DNA of 22,491 nt from a virus. Shown piece after piece: positions 1-9,264 of this stretch. Position numbers and translations under genes: made by a program. Location: IMG/VR virus record IMGVR_UViG_3300036893_000045, positions 1 through 22,491 of that record. One strand, given 5' to 3'. Under the pieces are notes generated by a model, which was not told the origin of the DNA, ran no database searches, and saw only the letters and a list, made by a program, of their open reading frames with translations. The stretch's first letter is position 1; each line of letters opens with the position of its first letter.

Positions 1-1952
1 CCATCAGGGCTGCACATGTATTCTGAAAACTTTGGCTTATTTTCTAGCCATTTCATAACAGCCCACGGCCTCGATAGGCTTGCTCCGCCAGTACTGTCAG
101 CTAAATTTCCAATAGCATCGACAACATTTTGACCCTGTGCTTGTGACATGAGGTCACTTGTTTTCACGGATCCCATAATTTTTGCTGATCTATAGATATT
201 GCCAAGTTCTCCTGGCTCGAAGAGTTGGTTTAATGTTTCCCCGCCTGTCTTTTTAAGATCACCTATAAAAGCATTTGAGTTAAACACACCGTCATTGCCA
301 ACATACTTACCCATCTTCTCAGACAGCCAAGCTGATCTAACATCTTTCATGACCTGGGGCTTATCGGCAAAGAGGCTCTTAGCTTGGCTTAGGAGTTCTT
401 GCTTGCCTGGCTGAACAAATAGTTGTGCGAGCTTCTCAGGGCTATTTTGATTTTTTCTATAGGCATCGTAGATCATGTCTATTGCGTCTTTTGACGATGA
501 GTATTCATGATAAGCGTCGTTAACGGCATTTAGCATTTGAGGATCATTTTGAAGACGTGTTTGGATTTCTTGTTGTCTAAGGGACGTGGCCGTGTGTTGA
601 AGTTCGGCCCATCCAGACCTGGTGGCATCTGATCTCATGTCTAGTGGCTTGAACTTAGCGTTTTCTTGCCAGTCTCTTGTCATCTGAAGAAAGTTTCCCA
701 TGTCCATTTGACCTGAGGCCAAGGCTTTATAATCTTCTGCTAGATCATTCATGGCATCGGTGCCCATGCGAGGCCTGTCAATTCTAGACATGTTCACGCT
801 GGGAAGTTGGTCTGCTTGGGATTGATTCATGAAAAGCCTGGTCTCTTGGTCTGGAACGGCTTCTATTCCTAATTTATAGCTCTCATAGGGGACGGGCATT
901 CCCATGTCATCAAAGCGGTATCCGTCCTTCTGCATGAAATCCTTCACTACAGAAGCGAGACCTTGCGTGTTGACCTTGTTGTTATTTGCCGCAACGATTT
1001 GTTCATTGGCCGTAGAGATAAGATCATTGAGTTGTTGTCTTTTGATTTGTGTGGCAGAGAATAGTCTTTCCCCAGCATTGGACATAGGGGCATTCACGTT
1101 GCCTTGTGAATCTATAACTTCGGCGGGCTGAGCGCCAACGGCGTCCATGAAGTTCTTTGCTTCTACTTGGCTCTTGGCGAGTGTTGACATTCTAGATGCT
1201 GATGAATCTTCTATTGAAGTGGCTACGTTACTAGCAACGTTTCCAGCTCCAGTCAGAAGTCCACCAGCAAAGAGATTCATGGCTCCGCCGATATACATAT
1301 CTCTTTTAAGCTGCTCTGGGTTTGGCTTAACCCCATAGTACCGAGACATGAGAAATTGTCTGCTTGCTGAAGATAACCCTGGTCCCGCTGCATATCCAGC
1401 CGCCGCACCAATCTCCGGGGCACCGACGACGGCACCCGCTCCAGCGCCGGCAAGAGCAGACACAGATTGAACAACGGTATCAATGCCAGCACCTGTTTTC
1501 TTAGCAAGGTCTTGCATAAAATCGGTGTGTCCCGTGTCAGCGGGATGGAACTTCCCGTCTTGTCCTCTGATCCAAACATCATTTTGTCCATTGATTGGAG
1601 GCCCAATCATGGCATTTTTATCACCAACTAACTTTGACCATATCTGAAGACGCTCATTAACATTTCTGCCAATACTGGCTTGAGCAATGTCAGATGGAGA
1701 ACCAACGGCATTTACGCCACTATTTTGTCCAGTTGATCCTGATTGCTGAGCCCATTGGCCGCCGGTGCTGGCCTGTAGTTTTTGAACATCGCCTTGATCT
1801 GGAGTGAATGCTTTGTCAAAGGCATCGTCTAAAGCTTGTCCGTTAAAGGGATGGTCTTGTGGTGCAGGCGCAGCAGGCTGTGGCGTTGGCTGAGTCAATT
1901 GACTTGGATTTGCATTATTTGGAATTGTAGTATCAACGCCGTAATCAGCCAT
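1..1952 (-). CDS. Large ejection/internal virion protein, 3' end beyond window
   Basis: The reading frame starts at ATG 1952-1950 and stays open to base 1, giving about 650 residues with no stop, so the gene continues beyond the left edge. The N-terminus is rich in Pro, Gln and Asn. Residues about 153-190 and 217-240 form two hydrophobic Ala/Gly stretches (GAGAGAVVGAPEIGAAAG; AMNLFAGGLLTGAG) resembling glycine-zipper membrane segments. The remainder is charged and probably helical. It is the last visible gene of the late block, one base after the preceding stop, with AAGGG at a suitable distance upstream. A long, membrane-active, helical protein downstream of the tail genes fits the internal virion/DNA-ejection proteins of short-tailed phages (compare T7 gp15/gp16). 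That role is inferred from position and composition; no lysozyme-like motif is visible in this portion. Confidence 0.75.
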   Translation of the reverse strand, partial: MADYGVDTTIPNNANPSQLTQPTPQPAAPAPQDHPFNGQALDDAFDKAFTPDQGDVQKLQASTGGQWAQQSGSTGQNSGVNAVGSPSDIAQASIGRNVNERLQIWSKLVGDKNAMIGPPINGQNDVWIRGQDGKFHPADTGHTDFMQDLAKKTGAGIDTVVQSVSALAGAGAGAVVGAPEIGAAAGYAAGPGLSSASRQFLMSRYYGVKPNPEQLKRDMYIGGAMNLFAGGLLTGAGNVASNVATSIEDSSASRMSTLAKSQVEAKNFMDAVGAQPAEVIDSQGNVNAPMSNAGERLFSATQIKRQQLNDLISTANEQIVAANNNKVNTQGLASVVKDFMQKDGYRFDDMGMPVPYESYKLGIEAVPDQETRLFMNQSQADQLPSVNMSRIDRPRMGTDAMNDLAEDYKALASGQMDMGNFLQMTRDWQENAKFKPLDMRSDATRSGWAELQHTATSLRQQEIQTRLQNDPQMLNAVNDAYHEYSSSKDAIDMIYDAYRKNQNSPEKLAQLFVQPGKQELLSQAKSLFADKPQVMKDVRSAWLSEKMGKYVGNDGVFNSNAFIGDLKKTGGETLNQLFEPGELGNIYRSAKIMGSVKTSDLMSQAQGQNVVDAIGNLADSTGGASLSRPWAVMKWLENKPKFSEYMCSPD

Positions 1953-1953
1953 C

Positions 1954-3258
1954 TTATTGACCCTTCAACTGGTTGTAGGTGTCTTGACTGATTTTTAAAT
2001 TCTTCCTGGCTAGACGCTTATTGATTTCATTAAGCGGTACACCACTACTAATAATGCTTTTCAGAAAATCATCTTGTTTGCCGCCAGGCTGATACTCAGA
2101 GACAGACGGAGCTTTTGGCTTTGCTTTAACAGGGGCATCATCAGGAGATGTGTTTTGTCCTGGTGATTTTTCATAAAGCTGTGTTTGGGGATTGAATGTG
2201 TTTTTAGATGCCATGCCTTCTAGCTTATTCCAATCATCAGGATCAAAGGCACCTCTGATTTGATCTTCATAGCCAGCATACCCGGCGTTGCCGATCATGC
2301 CTTTGGCTTCGTTGTGTTTGGCTTGTAGCATTTTAAGTCTTAGCTGATCAGCTCCAGAATTGACGGTCTTTGCGATCTTCACGACGTCATCGACTTGCTT
2401 TTGATTTAATGGTTGTCCTGAATTAACTCTCTTATCGAGATATTGCATCAGGGCATCTGGAGCATTGATTGTCCCTTTAAGATTATCATAGGTGAATTGC
2501 CTGACAACCGTTCCGGTAAGAGCTTTCGTGAGAGCGTCCATGGCGGCGACTTGAGGCATACCAGTTTGGTATGGAGTTCCAGGCTTAAGCAGACTTCCAA
2601 TAGTGCTGGTTTGCTCAAGAGTTTTATCAAAATCTTTTTGTAAGCTGGTTGTATTGTTGATGAAGTTATTTACAAGAGTTTGCTTTCTAATGTCTTGGCC
2701 TTGAGTTTTCTGTTGCAACAGGGCTTGGGCTTGCAGACTCTTTTGAACGGCCTCCGGAAAGTCAGTTATTAAATCAGGACGTCCCAGCATGGCTGCATTT
2801 TCTTGAACGACAGCAGCCTGTTTTCTTGGATCAAGGCCCGCATTGGCTGTTGCATTAAGAGCTGCGGAAAGTCTTGAGCTATAAGTAGGATCAGTAAGCA
2901 TGTTATCAAGGGCATCAGGAGTTATTGGAGCACCATAAGAATTGAGATCTTTCTGAAGGGCCTGAGTCTGCATATCCCACATGGGGCCCTTTTTGGACTC
3001 ATCTGGCATTCCAGCGAGCGTTGCCATTCTTTGAGTGAGGTGGTTCACCATGGCAGCATTATTATCAAGCATCTTATTTTGAAGATCAGAATGCATGGCT
3101 TGAGTGCGCATGATTTGCTGCTGTAGCTGCTGGCCCATATCTACGCCCTGTACAACATTCTCTCCGAGCTTAGACCCAAGCTGCGTGGCTTGACCTACAC
3201 CTATTATGTTCGATGCGTTTGGTTCGTAATCATCAGCCATTAGCCACCCGCCATTCAT
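1954..3258 (-). CDS. Putative ejection/internal virion protein, 434 aa
   Basis: I do not recognise a named family. The protein has 434 residues from ATG 3258, or 428 from the internal ATG at 3240 (MADDYEP). The first ATG overlaps the stop of the preceding gene as ATGA, which suggests translational coupling and favours it; neither start has a strong ribosome-binding site. The sequence is hydrophilic and mostly helical: Gln/Met-rich near residues 40-75, then long charged helices, a Pro/Lys-rich linker near 365-390 and a basic C-terminus. No transmembrane segment is evident. It lies between the Q/A-rich protein and the large glycine-zipper protein, the slot used by ejection proteins in T7-like and P22-like phages. 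A virion-internal, DNA-delivery role is inferred from context only. Confidence 0.7.
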   Translation of the reverse strand: MNGGWLMADDYEPNASNIIGVGQATQLGSKLGENVVQGVDMGQQLQQQIMRTQAMHSDLQNKMLDNNAAMVNHLTQRMATLAGMPDESKKGPMWDMQTQALQKDLNSYGAPITPDALDNMLTDPTYSSRLSAALNATANAGLDPRKQAAVVQENAAMLGRPDLITDFPEAVQKSLQAQALLQQKTQGQDIRKQTLVNNFINNTTSLQKDFDKTLEQTSTIGSLLKPGTPYQTGMPQVAAMDALTKALTGTVVRQFTYDNLKGTINAPDALMQYLDKRVNSGQPLNQKQVDDVVKIAKTVNSGADQLRLKMLQAKHNEAKGMIGNAGYAGYEDQIRGAFDPDDWNKLEGMASKNTFNPQTQLYEKSPGQNTSPDDAPVKAKPKAPSVSEYQPGGKQDDFLKSIISSGVPLNEINKRLARKNLKISQDTYNQLKGQ

Positions 3259-4136
3259 GAGAAAGCATAAAATGAACCCGCAGAAGGAAGTCCAGACACG
3301 CCAAGAGGATTACTCGAAGCCCCTCCTCCGCCAGAAGCTGCATTATTACTAGACCCACCAAATAATGATCCTATACCGCCACCTCCACTGCCACCTCCAC
3401 TGCCACCAGCGCCGCCTAGTCCTGATAAATTTGTAAGTCCGGCCCCAAGGGCTGCTTGTCCAACAAACGGGGCCCCAGCTGTTGCAATTGAATTATTAAA
3501 ATTAGGCGATGTGCTGGCGTTTGCGGAGACAGCAAGCTGTTGCAATTGATTAGCTGAAGCAATACCAGCAGAGTTAATATTCGATGATGTAGAATAAGCA
3601 GAATTTAAACCTTGAGTATAATTTGCCCCAAGCTGTCCTGCTGAATTTAGAAACATGCCCGTTGCTTGTTGCTGCGCCTGCGCTGTGGCGGATTGTGTTT
3701 GCATATCAAAGTTAGCGAGCGCCATAGCTCCAGCCGTTGTAGTCGCATATCCAGGGCCATACTGCTGCTCTAATTGCTGAGTGAGCTGTGTTCTTTGTAA
3801 TTGTTGTTGCTGTTGTAATGGCGCAAGAGTTGATGCCGCTTGCCCGTTCATCAAAGCCTGTGCTTGAGAGCTTGCTGACTGATAAAGCGAGTACTGACTT
3901 TGAAGGCTTGTAAGCTGTGATGAAAGTAAGTTAGAAGACATTTGATACTGCTGTTGGATCTGCTGCATTTGACCAAACGATGGTGCGGCGGCAGCTACGG
4001 TGGCAGCATGTTGATTCTCTTGATACGTTAGAGCCTGCTGCGCCTGGGATTGCTGTGCATTGGCAGCATTTTGCTGCGCATTTGCATTAAGTAACATCCC
4101 CCCTACGCCTACAGCTACCGCTGCCGTTGCACCCAT
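3255..4136 (-). CDS. Q/A-rich ejection-type protein with Gly-rich C-terminus
   Basis: This 293-residue protein opens with a hydrophobic Ala/Gly/Val segment (GATAAVAVGVGGMLLNANA, residues 2-20). It continues as a long Gln/Ala/Ser-rich region with many QQQ runs, likely amphipathic helix or coiled coil, and ends in a Gly/Ser-rich stretch from about residue 240. This composition is typical of DNA-injection proteins of short-tailed phages (compare T7 gp14, P22 gp7), which leave the capsid and associate with the host envelope. The start at 4136 lies three bases after the GNAT stop, with only a weak GGA upstream. The 3' end overlaps the next gene by four bases. The assignment rests on composition and neighbours, not on a recognised domain. 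Confidence 0.7.
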   Translation of the reverse strand: MGATAAVAVGVGGMLLNANAQQNAANAQQSQAQQALTYQENQHAATVAAAAPSFGQMQQIQQQYQMSSNLLSSQLTSLQSQYSLYQSASSQAQALMNGQAASTLAPLQQQQQLQRTQLTQQLEQQYGPGYATTTAGAMALANFDMQTQSATAQAQQQATGMFLNSAGQLGANYTQGLNSAYSTSSNINSAGIASANQLQQLAVSANASTSPNFNNSIATAGAPFVGQAALGAGLTNLSGLGGAGGSGGGSGGGGIGSLFGGSSNNAASGGGGASSNPLGVSGLPSAGSFYAFS

Positions 4137-4139
4137 TTT

Positions 4140-4586
4140 TTATTCGTCCAATCGCTTTGCATAGATGAGGTCTACTAACTCATAGTCTTGTTGTTCTAAA
4201 ATCTTACTCCAATTATGTGCCTTTTTAATATGGTGATAAACAGCCTGGACCCCTTCGTCTCTTAGCTGATCATCACACCATTTGATAAATACTGTTCCAA
4301 AGCCTCGGCGCTCAGGGTCAATAAAGATCACGTCCTGAACAGCCTGAAGAGAATCTTTGTAATGTAGATTTCTCTTAACAAAAAAGAGTGCGTAACCAAG
4401 TAAGCGCCCCTCTTCATTTCTTGCTGTGAACGTTCTTAGATCACCGGCATTTTCAATGGCTTTATAGCGATCGACATCAACGTTAAGTTCAATGTCTTGA
4501 TAGTGAGCGACTTCACGCCAATGGAGATAGAGAAGCTTTTCGGCGTCTTTATAATATGATTCAAATGATTCTTTTTGAAAGTTCAT
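4140..4586 (-). CDS. GNAT-fold N-acetyltransferase-like protein in virion cassette
   Basis: The 148-residue protein has the layout of the GCN5-related N-acetyltransferase fold. Strand beta4 (VIFIDPE, about residues 86-92) leads into the acetyl-CoA pyrophosphate-binding loop RRGFGT (93-98), a form of the R/Q-x-x-G-x-G/A motif, followed by a helix (KWCDDQLRDEG) and the next strand (VQAVYHH). The start overlaps the stop of the upstream tail gene as ATGA, with AAAGGAAAT just before it, so it is translated with the tail genes. T7 gp13, an internal virion protein in the corresponding position, is to my recollection classed in the acetyltransferase clan, so this may be a structural or assembly homologue rather than an enzyme. 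The intact loop leaves catalysis possible. The substrate is unknown. Confidence 0.8.
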   Translation of the reverse strand: MNFQKESFESYYKDAEKLLYLHWREVAHYQDIELNVDVDRYKAIENAGDLRTFTARNEEGRLLGYALFFVKRNLHYKDSLQAVQDVIFIDPERRGFGTVFIKWCDDQLRDEGVQAVYHHIKKAHNWSKILEQQDYELVDLIYAKRLDE

Positions 4587-6583
4587 ATTTCCTTTGCGAA
4601 TAATCTTATATTATTAAGTGTTAGAGAAGGATTTGTACCCGCAACCAAGTAATACACTGTTATCACGTTTAATCCCGCAGGCACCCCATGCATCAATACC
4701 CAAGAAGATCCTGGCGGGAAAAATACGCCAAGAGCGGATGAAGATGCTCCAGCTACTGAGAAATATACCGATCTATTGGAAACTCCGTTTAAATAGTATT
4801 TAATGGTCGCAGAAAAACTAGTTGTAGTACCAGCGGCTTGAACCTGAATGTCACCAACGTTAGTTCCATCCCCTTCTAAACCAACAAGCAGGGTCCTTCC
4901 GGAGCACCATAGAGATGCTGTTAATGCGGCTGAATTTGTATCAATTATTTGAGTAGCAGACGTTTGCGTCCCGCCAGATAGAACGGCAACGGTAGAATGT
5001 GATATCTGATCATGCATAGCGACAACCGGACTTGTAGCGTTGGCATCGTAAAGAATAAGGGGACTAGCTTTCATTTTCTTAATGCTTATTGATTTGTCTG
5101 GAATAAACTCGCCAAGAGTTCCTCCCATTGTTGCATATGCGACAGTGTCGAAGAAGCCAGATGCATTATAAAGAAAAGATCCAATACATCTCCATGTTTG
5201 AGCGGGATGGTAAAACCCCCCTAAGTCAGATCTTTTATTGGGCTGGATAACATCGATCCATGCAACTCCGGTTTGATCTAAATATAAAAAATATGAATTA
5301 GAAGCAGATAGCGTAAGCCCGGATACAAGATCACTTGTATTCCAGCGAAGTTCATCCTTATCAAAAGCAAGATTATTTCCGTAAACATTAATTTGATTAT
5401 TGTCATATTTAGTTCTGTATTCAGTAGAAGAATAATACTCAGGAACGACGTTTGACGATGATGAATAAGCCGCATACGAGTCAAAAGATCTTGCGGCAAC
5501 ACAACCAGAGGTATTAGTTAAGCAGACTCCGACTAAAATGGCATTAGCTATTGCATATGTTGATCCATTTGATTGCTTCCATGTTTGGTTAACGGTGTCA
5601 TACCACATGTCGCCAGAGGCAGATGAAGTTGGCTGCGTTGGGGAATATCTTGGGTGCGTATATACAGCAAGAAGGGCTCCGCCAGTAGTAACATAAATCC
5701 ATATAAGATTCATGAGAATAACGTTGTCACTGTTGTGTAAGCCTATTGCTGGAACTTGGGCATTAGAACTATTAAAGAAAAATCCTCTTTGACAATTATT
5801 GACCTCAATTAATGACGAAGTAACTGTTGGTTTTATATAACCCATAAAATATTCAGTTACCGCAGAGTGAGTATAAGAAAATGCCTGAAAGGTTCCTCCA
5901 ATTCCAGTGATACTTGCTCCAACGGTATTTCCATATATGGAATAATCAGACATGAATCTCTGAGTGCCATCAGCCAGGTTGGCCGATAGATCGGCAATAT
6001 AGGTTCCAAACCCTTGTGTCTTTGCAGATCCATCGGCATTGCTATCATTAATTGCAAATGTGTTTCCTGTAGATGGAGCAAGGGACAGCGTGCCAGACGT
6101 AATATCATTATTAAAAGTATATAACTGGCCGTTAATATATGCCTTAAATGGAGTGACACCACATTTTAAGGTAATTGTTCTTGTAGATCCTCCAGCCGCA
6201 ACTAGATGACCAGGTTGGTTTGTTCCAGAAATCAATGCACCGCTTACAATTCTATTTACAGGTGGAGGCGTAGGGAGAGATGTGTCTATCTCGGATAAAC
6301 TTACTGCGGGGGGATCGTACCAAACATTGTCAGGTCCGCCAATAATGGCATTAAGCTGATAACGAAGTCTTTCAATTTCACCGTTTAAAGACGTGGCTAG
6401 TGACTCTGCTCCAAATGTGCCAGGAGATGTTTGAATCTGCATTTGGGCAACGCTTGCGGACCACCCGGACATTCCTGCAGGCCCAAGATTATTTATGATG
6501 TTGTCAAACTCAGCATTGAGATCTATTGATTGAATAACATCAAGTCCGGTCCATCTTTTTATTCTATTAAATAAACCAGCCAT
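4583..6583 (-). CDS. Tail/virion-associated structural protein, 666 aa
   Basis: The N-terminal 90 residues (FNRIKRWTGLD, then DLNAEFDNIINNL, then GEIERLRYQLNAIIGG) are a helical anchor of a type I recognise from tail-associated proteins of short-tailed phages. After residue 100 the protein becomes beta-rich with many Ser, Thr, Asn and Tyr residues, as in receptor-facing or baseplate-like modules; SGDMWYDTVNQTWKQSNG resembles the short repeats common in tail fibres. It overlaps the upstream nozzle gene by one base (TGATG) and the downstream GNAT gene by four, so it belongs to the tail operon. It probably attaches to the nozzle and decorates the tail. It could be a spike or a fibre adaptor; no enzymatic motif is visible. 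Confidence 0.8.
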   Translation of the reverse strand: MAGLFNRIKRWTGLDVIQSIDLNAEFDNIINNLGPAGMSGWSASVAQMQIQTSPGTFGAESLATSLNGEIERLRYQLNAIIGGPDNVWYDPPAVSLSEIDTSLPTPPPVNRIVSGALISGTNQPGHLVAAGGSTRTITLKCGVTPFKAYINGQLYTFNNDITSGTLSLAPSTGNTFAINDSNADGSAKTQGFGTYIADLSANLADGTQRFMSDYSIYGNTVGASITGIGGTFQAFSYTHSAVTEYFMGYIKPTVTSSLIEVNNCQRGFFFNSSNAQVPAIGLHNSDNVILMNLIWIYVTTGGALLAVYTHPRYSPTQPTSSASGDMWYDTVNQTWKQSNGSTYAIANAILVGVCLTNTSGCVAARSFDSYAAYSSSSNVVPEYYSSTEYRTKYDNNQINVYGNNLAFDKDELRWNTSDLVSGLTLSASNSYFLYLDQTGVAWIDVIQPNKRSDLGGFYHPAQTWRCIGSFLYNASGFFDTVAYATMGGTLGEFIPDKSISIKKMKASPLILYDANATSPVVAMHDQISHSTVAVLSGGTQTSATQIIDTNSAALTASLWCSGRTLLVGLEGDGTNVGDIQVQAAGTTTSFSATIKYYLNGVSNRSVYFSVAGASSSALGVFFPPGSSWVLMHGVPAGLNVITVYYLVAGTNPSLTLNNIRLFAKEI

Positions 6584-8199
6584 CAGCTTGCGTCTTTCTC
6601 GCCTTGCGTCCCAAATCTCATATATACCTGTGCCCTTAAGATACTTATATTCTGGTCAACGCCATCATTGTAAAAACGAAGAGCGATTCTTTTTCCAGAG
6701 CCATGTATTCTTTTTCTTACTTGAAACGAAAACCCGTCATAGGTTCTATCAATATTTGTCACGGCCTCATTTGTGCCTTTGAGTAAGCTTTGTGTGAAGT
6801 AAAGTGTTTCTGAGAATTTACCATCAAGAAACACGTCGACATTTAAATACCATTTACCGGTACATTCAATTGTGAGTTCCAAGAAATCAAATAACTTATT
6901 CACCTCTGCCATTTGACCAGGCAAAGACATGACCGATGTTTGACTTGTAGCGAAGTCAATACTTGGAGTCATGATATCCATCTCATAGCCGTCGCCATTC
7001 ACATCACGGTTCACCTGATCCATGAGATAAATGTAACCATCGTTAGCGCCGTAGCATGGACGAGGAACTAGATTAACGTCTTTGCGTAAGAACATGCAGT
7101 TTGGCTGAAGGTGATTCCACCAAGCCATTTTCTGCTGCTGCTGAGGAGATGCGAAGTCGATATATAAAACCTGATCGTTATATGTGCTTGACGTGGACCT
7201 ATATGAAAAGAAGGCCTGCTTCTTTTGCTCATAGTAGATTCCGTAGCGGGCAGTGTTGCCTTGAGGGCTCATGTTTTCACGGACGTACATGGCATTACGA
7301 CTGTTCACAAGCACGTCCGCCATGTCAAAGCCGCCATAATACTGTACGGCGTTAGCAGAAGTAATAGTGCCAAAAGAATTAGCAATAAACATATCGTTAA
7401 GAACCGTAATACCAGAGTGGGCACTGGCAGCTCCAAAGTTGTCCATGTACTTTCTAATCACCCAACTTGAAAACGTCGGTCCCGCAGAGTCATCTAAATA
7501 GTAAAGCCCATAAGGGTATTTGAAAATAAAAAGTCGTCCCTTAAACACATAACAAGCCAAAATCCCCTGACCTTCACCGGGGAACACGGGCCATACAGAA
7601 GAAACGTCCACCGTTTGAAAGTCTTCATGGTCAGCAGGATTTGAAGCATAGAGCGTATGCTGGTTGTTTTGATTCCCCCAACACCAGAGACTGTTATTGT
7701 AAATAACCCCGGCCGTTGGTTGATTCTGATTCCCACTCCAATCAAGTGCGGGCTTTGAAATCGTATATCTCGAAGTAGCATCTCCTGACATGACCTGCAC
7801 TGGATTTCCACCACTTAAGATAAAGAGCTTTCTATTGTTTCCGGCCACCTCAGCCCCGCCTTGAACAATCATGGGCTGATTTCTGATTTGAAGTGTGTTC
7901 TGTGTAGCGTCTGCCGTGTTATTCACTACAGAATTTGTAAAGATATCAGTAAGCCTATTCACATTGCCATCGGCTGTGATGCAAACAAGTCTTTGGGTTG
8001 TATTGTTGGGCCACCAGTCAATGGCTTCTAAAACGCCAGCACTCAGTGCGTTTTTATTATAGCGAATAGCCCCTGGGGCTTTTTGAACTTTGTTGCCTTC
8101 GAAGGTGATGTTATTTGCACGCTTAAGATCTGTAGGCGGAATTTGGGTATCGGGGTCATCGGTGTGAAGACCGCCCATTCCGAAGTTAATTGTCTGCAC
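6583..8199 (-). CDS. Tail nozzle protein, beta-propeller type (T7 gp12-like/P22 gp10-like role)
   Basis: The 538-residue protein begins at GTG 8199-8197, with AAGGG five bases upstream, and reads MQTINFGMGGLHTDDPDTQI. Repeated blade-like units containing short aromatic/Gly strands (for example SLWCWGNQNN, GRLFIFKYPYGLYYLDD, GYIYLMDQVN) suggest a beta-propeller, the core fold of short-tailed-phage nozzle proteins. The length is shorter than T7 gp12 (near 800 residues) but close to the P22 gp10 class. It follows the head-tail adaptor gene by seven bases and precedes the 666-residue tail gene, the expected slot for the tube or nozzle. It should form the distal end of the short tail through which DNA leaves. 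The family assignment is by pattern and order, not by a close match. Confidence 0.8.
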   Translation of the reverse strand: MQTINFGMGGLHTDDPDTQIPPTDLKRANNITFEGNKVQKAPGAIRYNKNALSAGVLEAIDWWPNNTTQRLVCITADGNVNRLTDIFTNSVVNNTADATQNTLQIRNQPMIVQGGAEVAGNNRKLFILSGGNPVQVMSGDATSRYTISKPALDWSGNQNQPTAGVIYNNSLWCWGNQNNQHTLYASNPADHEDFQTVDVSSVWPVFPGEGQGILACYVFKGRLFIFKYPYGLYYLDDSAGPTFSSWVIRKYMDNFGAASAHSGITVLNDMFIANSFGTITSANAVQYYGGFDMADVLVNSRNAMYVRENMSPQGNTARYGIYYEQKKQAFFSYRSTSSTYNDQVLYIDFASPQQQQKMAWWNHLQPNCMFLRKDVNLVPRPCYGANDGYIYLMDQVNRDVNGDGYEMDIMTPSIDFATSQTSVMSLPGQMAEVNKLFDFLELTIECTGKWYLNVDVFLDGKFSETLYFTQSLLKGTNEAVTNIDRTYDGFSFQVRKRIHGSGKRIALRFYNDGVDQNISILRAQVYMRFGTQGEKDAS

Positions 8200-8206
8200 A
8201 ATACCC

Positions 8207-9247
8207 TTATAAATAAGTAATCCGTTTCTTTTGGTTAATGTTGTCCCAGCGGGGGATGAGTGCTGCTTTTTGTTTTTGTGTGTGATCTCTTTTTTTCCTG
8301 GCGTCCATGATCATGGCCTTCAAAACGTTTTGAGCGTCTTGTTTATACGAATCTTGTCTATCGTCGGCCTTATCTCTCAGGAGCCACCAACAAGCGATGT
8401 AGACAAGAACGTCCCTAAACTCTCTTGGGATAATAGGAATTGAGTCAGGGTTTGATGTGAGGTCAAGGGGAACGGCGATATATGAAAAGTCTATGCGTGA
8501 TTGCTGGTCATTGTACTTATTGAATCTGATGTTTAACTGCTGACTATCGGTTGTACCATTATTAATTGAAGTAATGCAGAACCTTGTCGGCATTCCCATT
8601 TCAATAACTGATAATGGATATTGACGCTGAAATTCTCTGATATCTGATTGGTACACGCGGTATTCATTGTCATTATCGTAGCTCTGCTGAAGATAACAGA
8701 TCCCAGGGCCTGCAAGCCGTTGAATGCCACCCGGCTCTGTTCCATTTGGGTTTGCAGCCTGAAGTGTGTAATCAAGTAAGATAGCAAGCACTTCTGAATT
8801 TGCAGCACCTTGCCAGCCATTAAATGGAGTATCAATCGTGAATGTCGTTTGTCCGGCCGTATGCGCCGTGATGAGGTACCACTCGCTTGCCGCTGTGGTT
8901 TGCACCCACCATCCCTTAAGGCTGACATTTGTTCCTGTAGGGTACTGAGGTGCCTGGCTGAATGTTCCAGTAGCAGAATTGAATGTGAAATCTACAGTCA
9001 GAGAAGATGTGTAGTTGGTCCCAACATAAGCAAGATTAGTAACCGTTACTTTATTTGGAGAAATAGCCCATGGCCACGGCTCTCCAATATCAAGTTCAAA
9101 TTCACTTGAGCCAGCAATGATCTTTTGTTGGGCCTTATTTATATAAGATAGAGCTGTGGCGTCGAAGCCAGATGTGCCGTCATCTTTTTCGCCGCAACGA
9201 TCAAGGACCTCTTTTTTAAGGTCACTTGCGGTTTCTCCATTAGCCAC
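8207..9247 (-). CDS. Head-to-tail adaptor / tail tubular protein A-like
   Basis: The 346-residue protein starts at GTG 9247-9245, with GGGAG seven bases upstream. Residues 1-50 (KKEVLDRCGE to YINKAQQKI) and residues about 275-325 (IPREFRDVLVYIACWWLLRD, then QDAQNVLKAMIMDARKKRD) form helical blocks flanking a beta-rich insert. This helix-insert-helix organisation, with a long amphipathic C-terminal helix, is characteristic of gp11/gp4-type adaptors that dock on the portal of short-tailed phages. It precedes the nozzle gene, as T7 gene 11 precedes gene 12. The adaptor should form a dodecameric ring joining portal to nozzle. The role is well supported by position; sequence similarity to T7 itself is low. 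Confidence 0.8.
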   Translation of the reverse strand: MANGETASDLKKEVLDRCGEKDDGTSGFDATALSYINKAQQKIIAGSSEFELDIGEPWPWAISPNKVTVTNLAYVGTNYTSSLTVDFTFNSATGTFSQAPQYPTGTNVSLKGWWVQTTAASEWYLITAHTAGQTTFTIDTPFNGWQGAANSEVLAILLDYTLQAANPNGTEPGGIQRLAGPGICYLQQSYDNDNEYRVYQSDIREFQRQYPLSVIEMGMPTRFCITSINNGTTDSQQLNIRFNKYNDQQSRIDFSYIAVPLDLTSNPDSIPIIPREFRDVLVYIACWWLLRDKADDRQDSYKQDAQNVLKAMIMDARKKRDHTQKQKAALIPRWDNINQKKRITYL

Positions 9248-9264
9248 GAGTCAGCTCCCATATC

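Noticed and set aside
1277-1606. 109-residue minus-strand frame in the left region
   Set aside because: It overlaps the long open frame 1952-1 in another phase; the long frame has the coherent composition and glycine-zipper segments.
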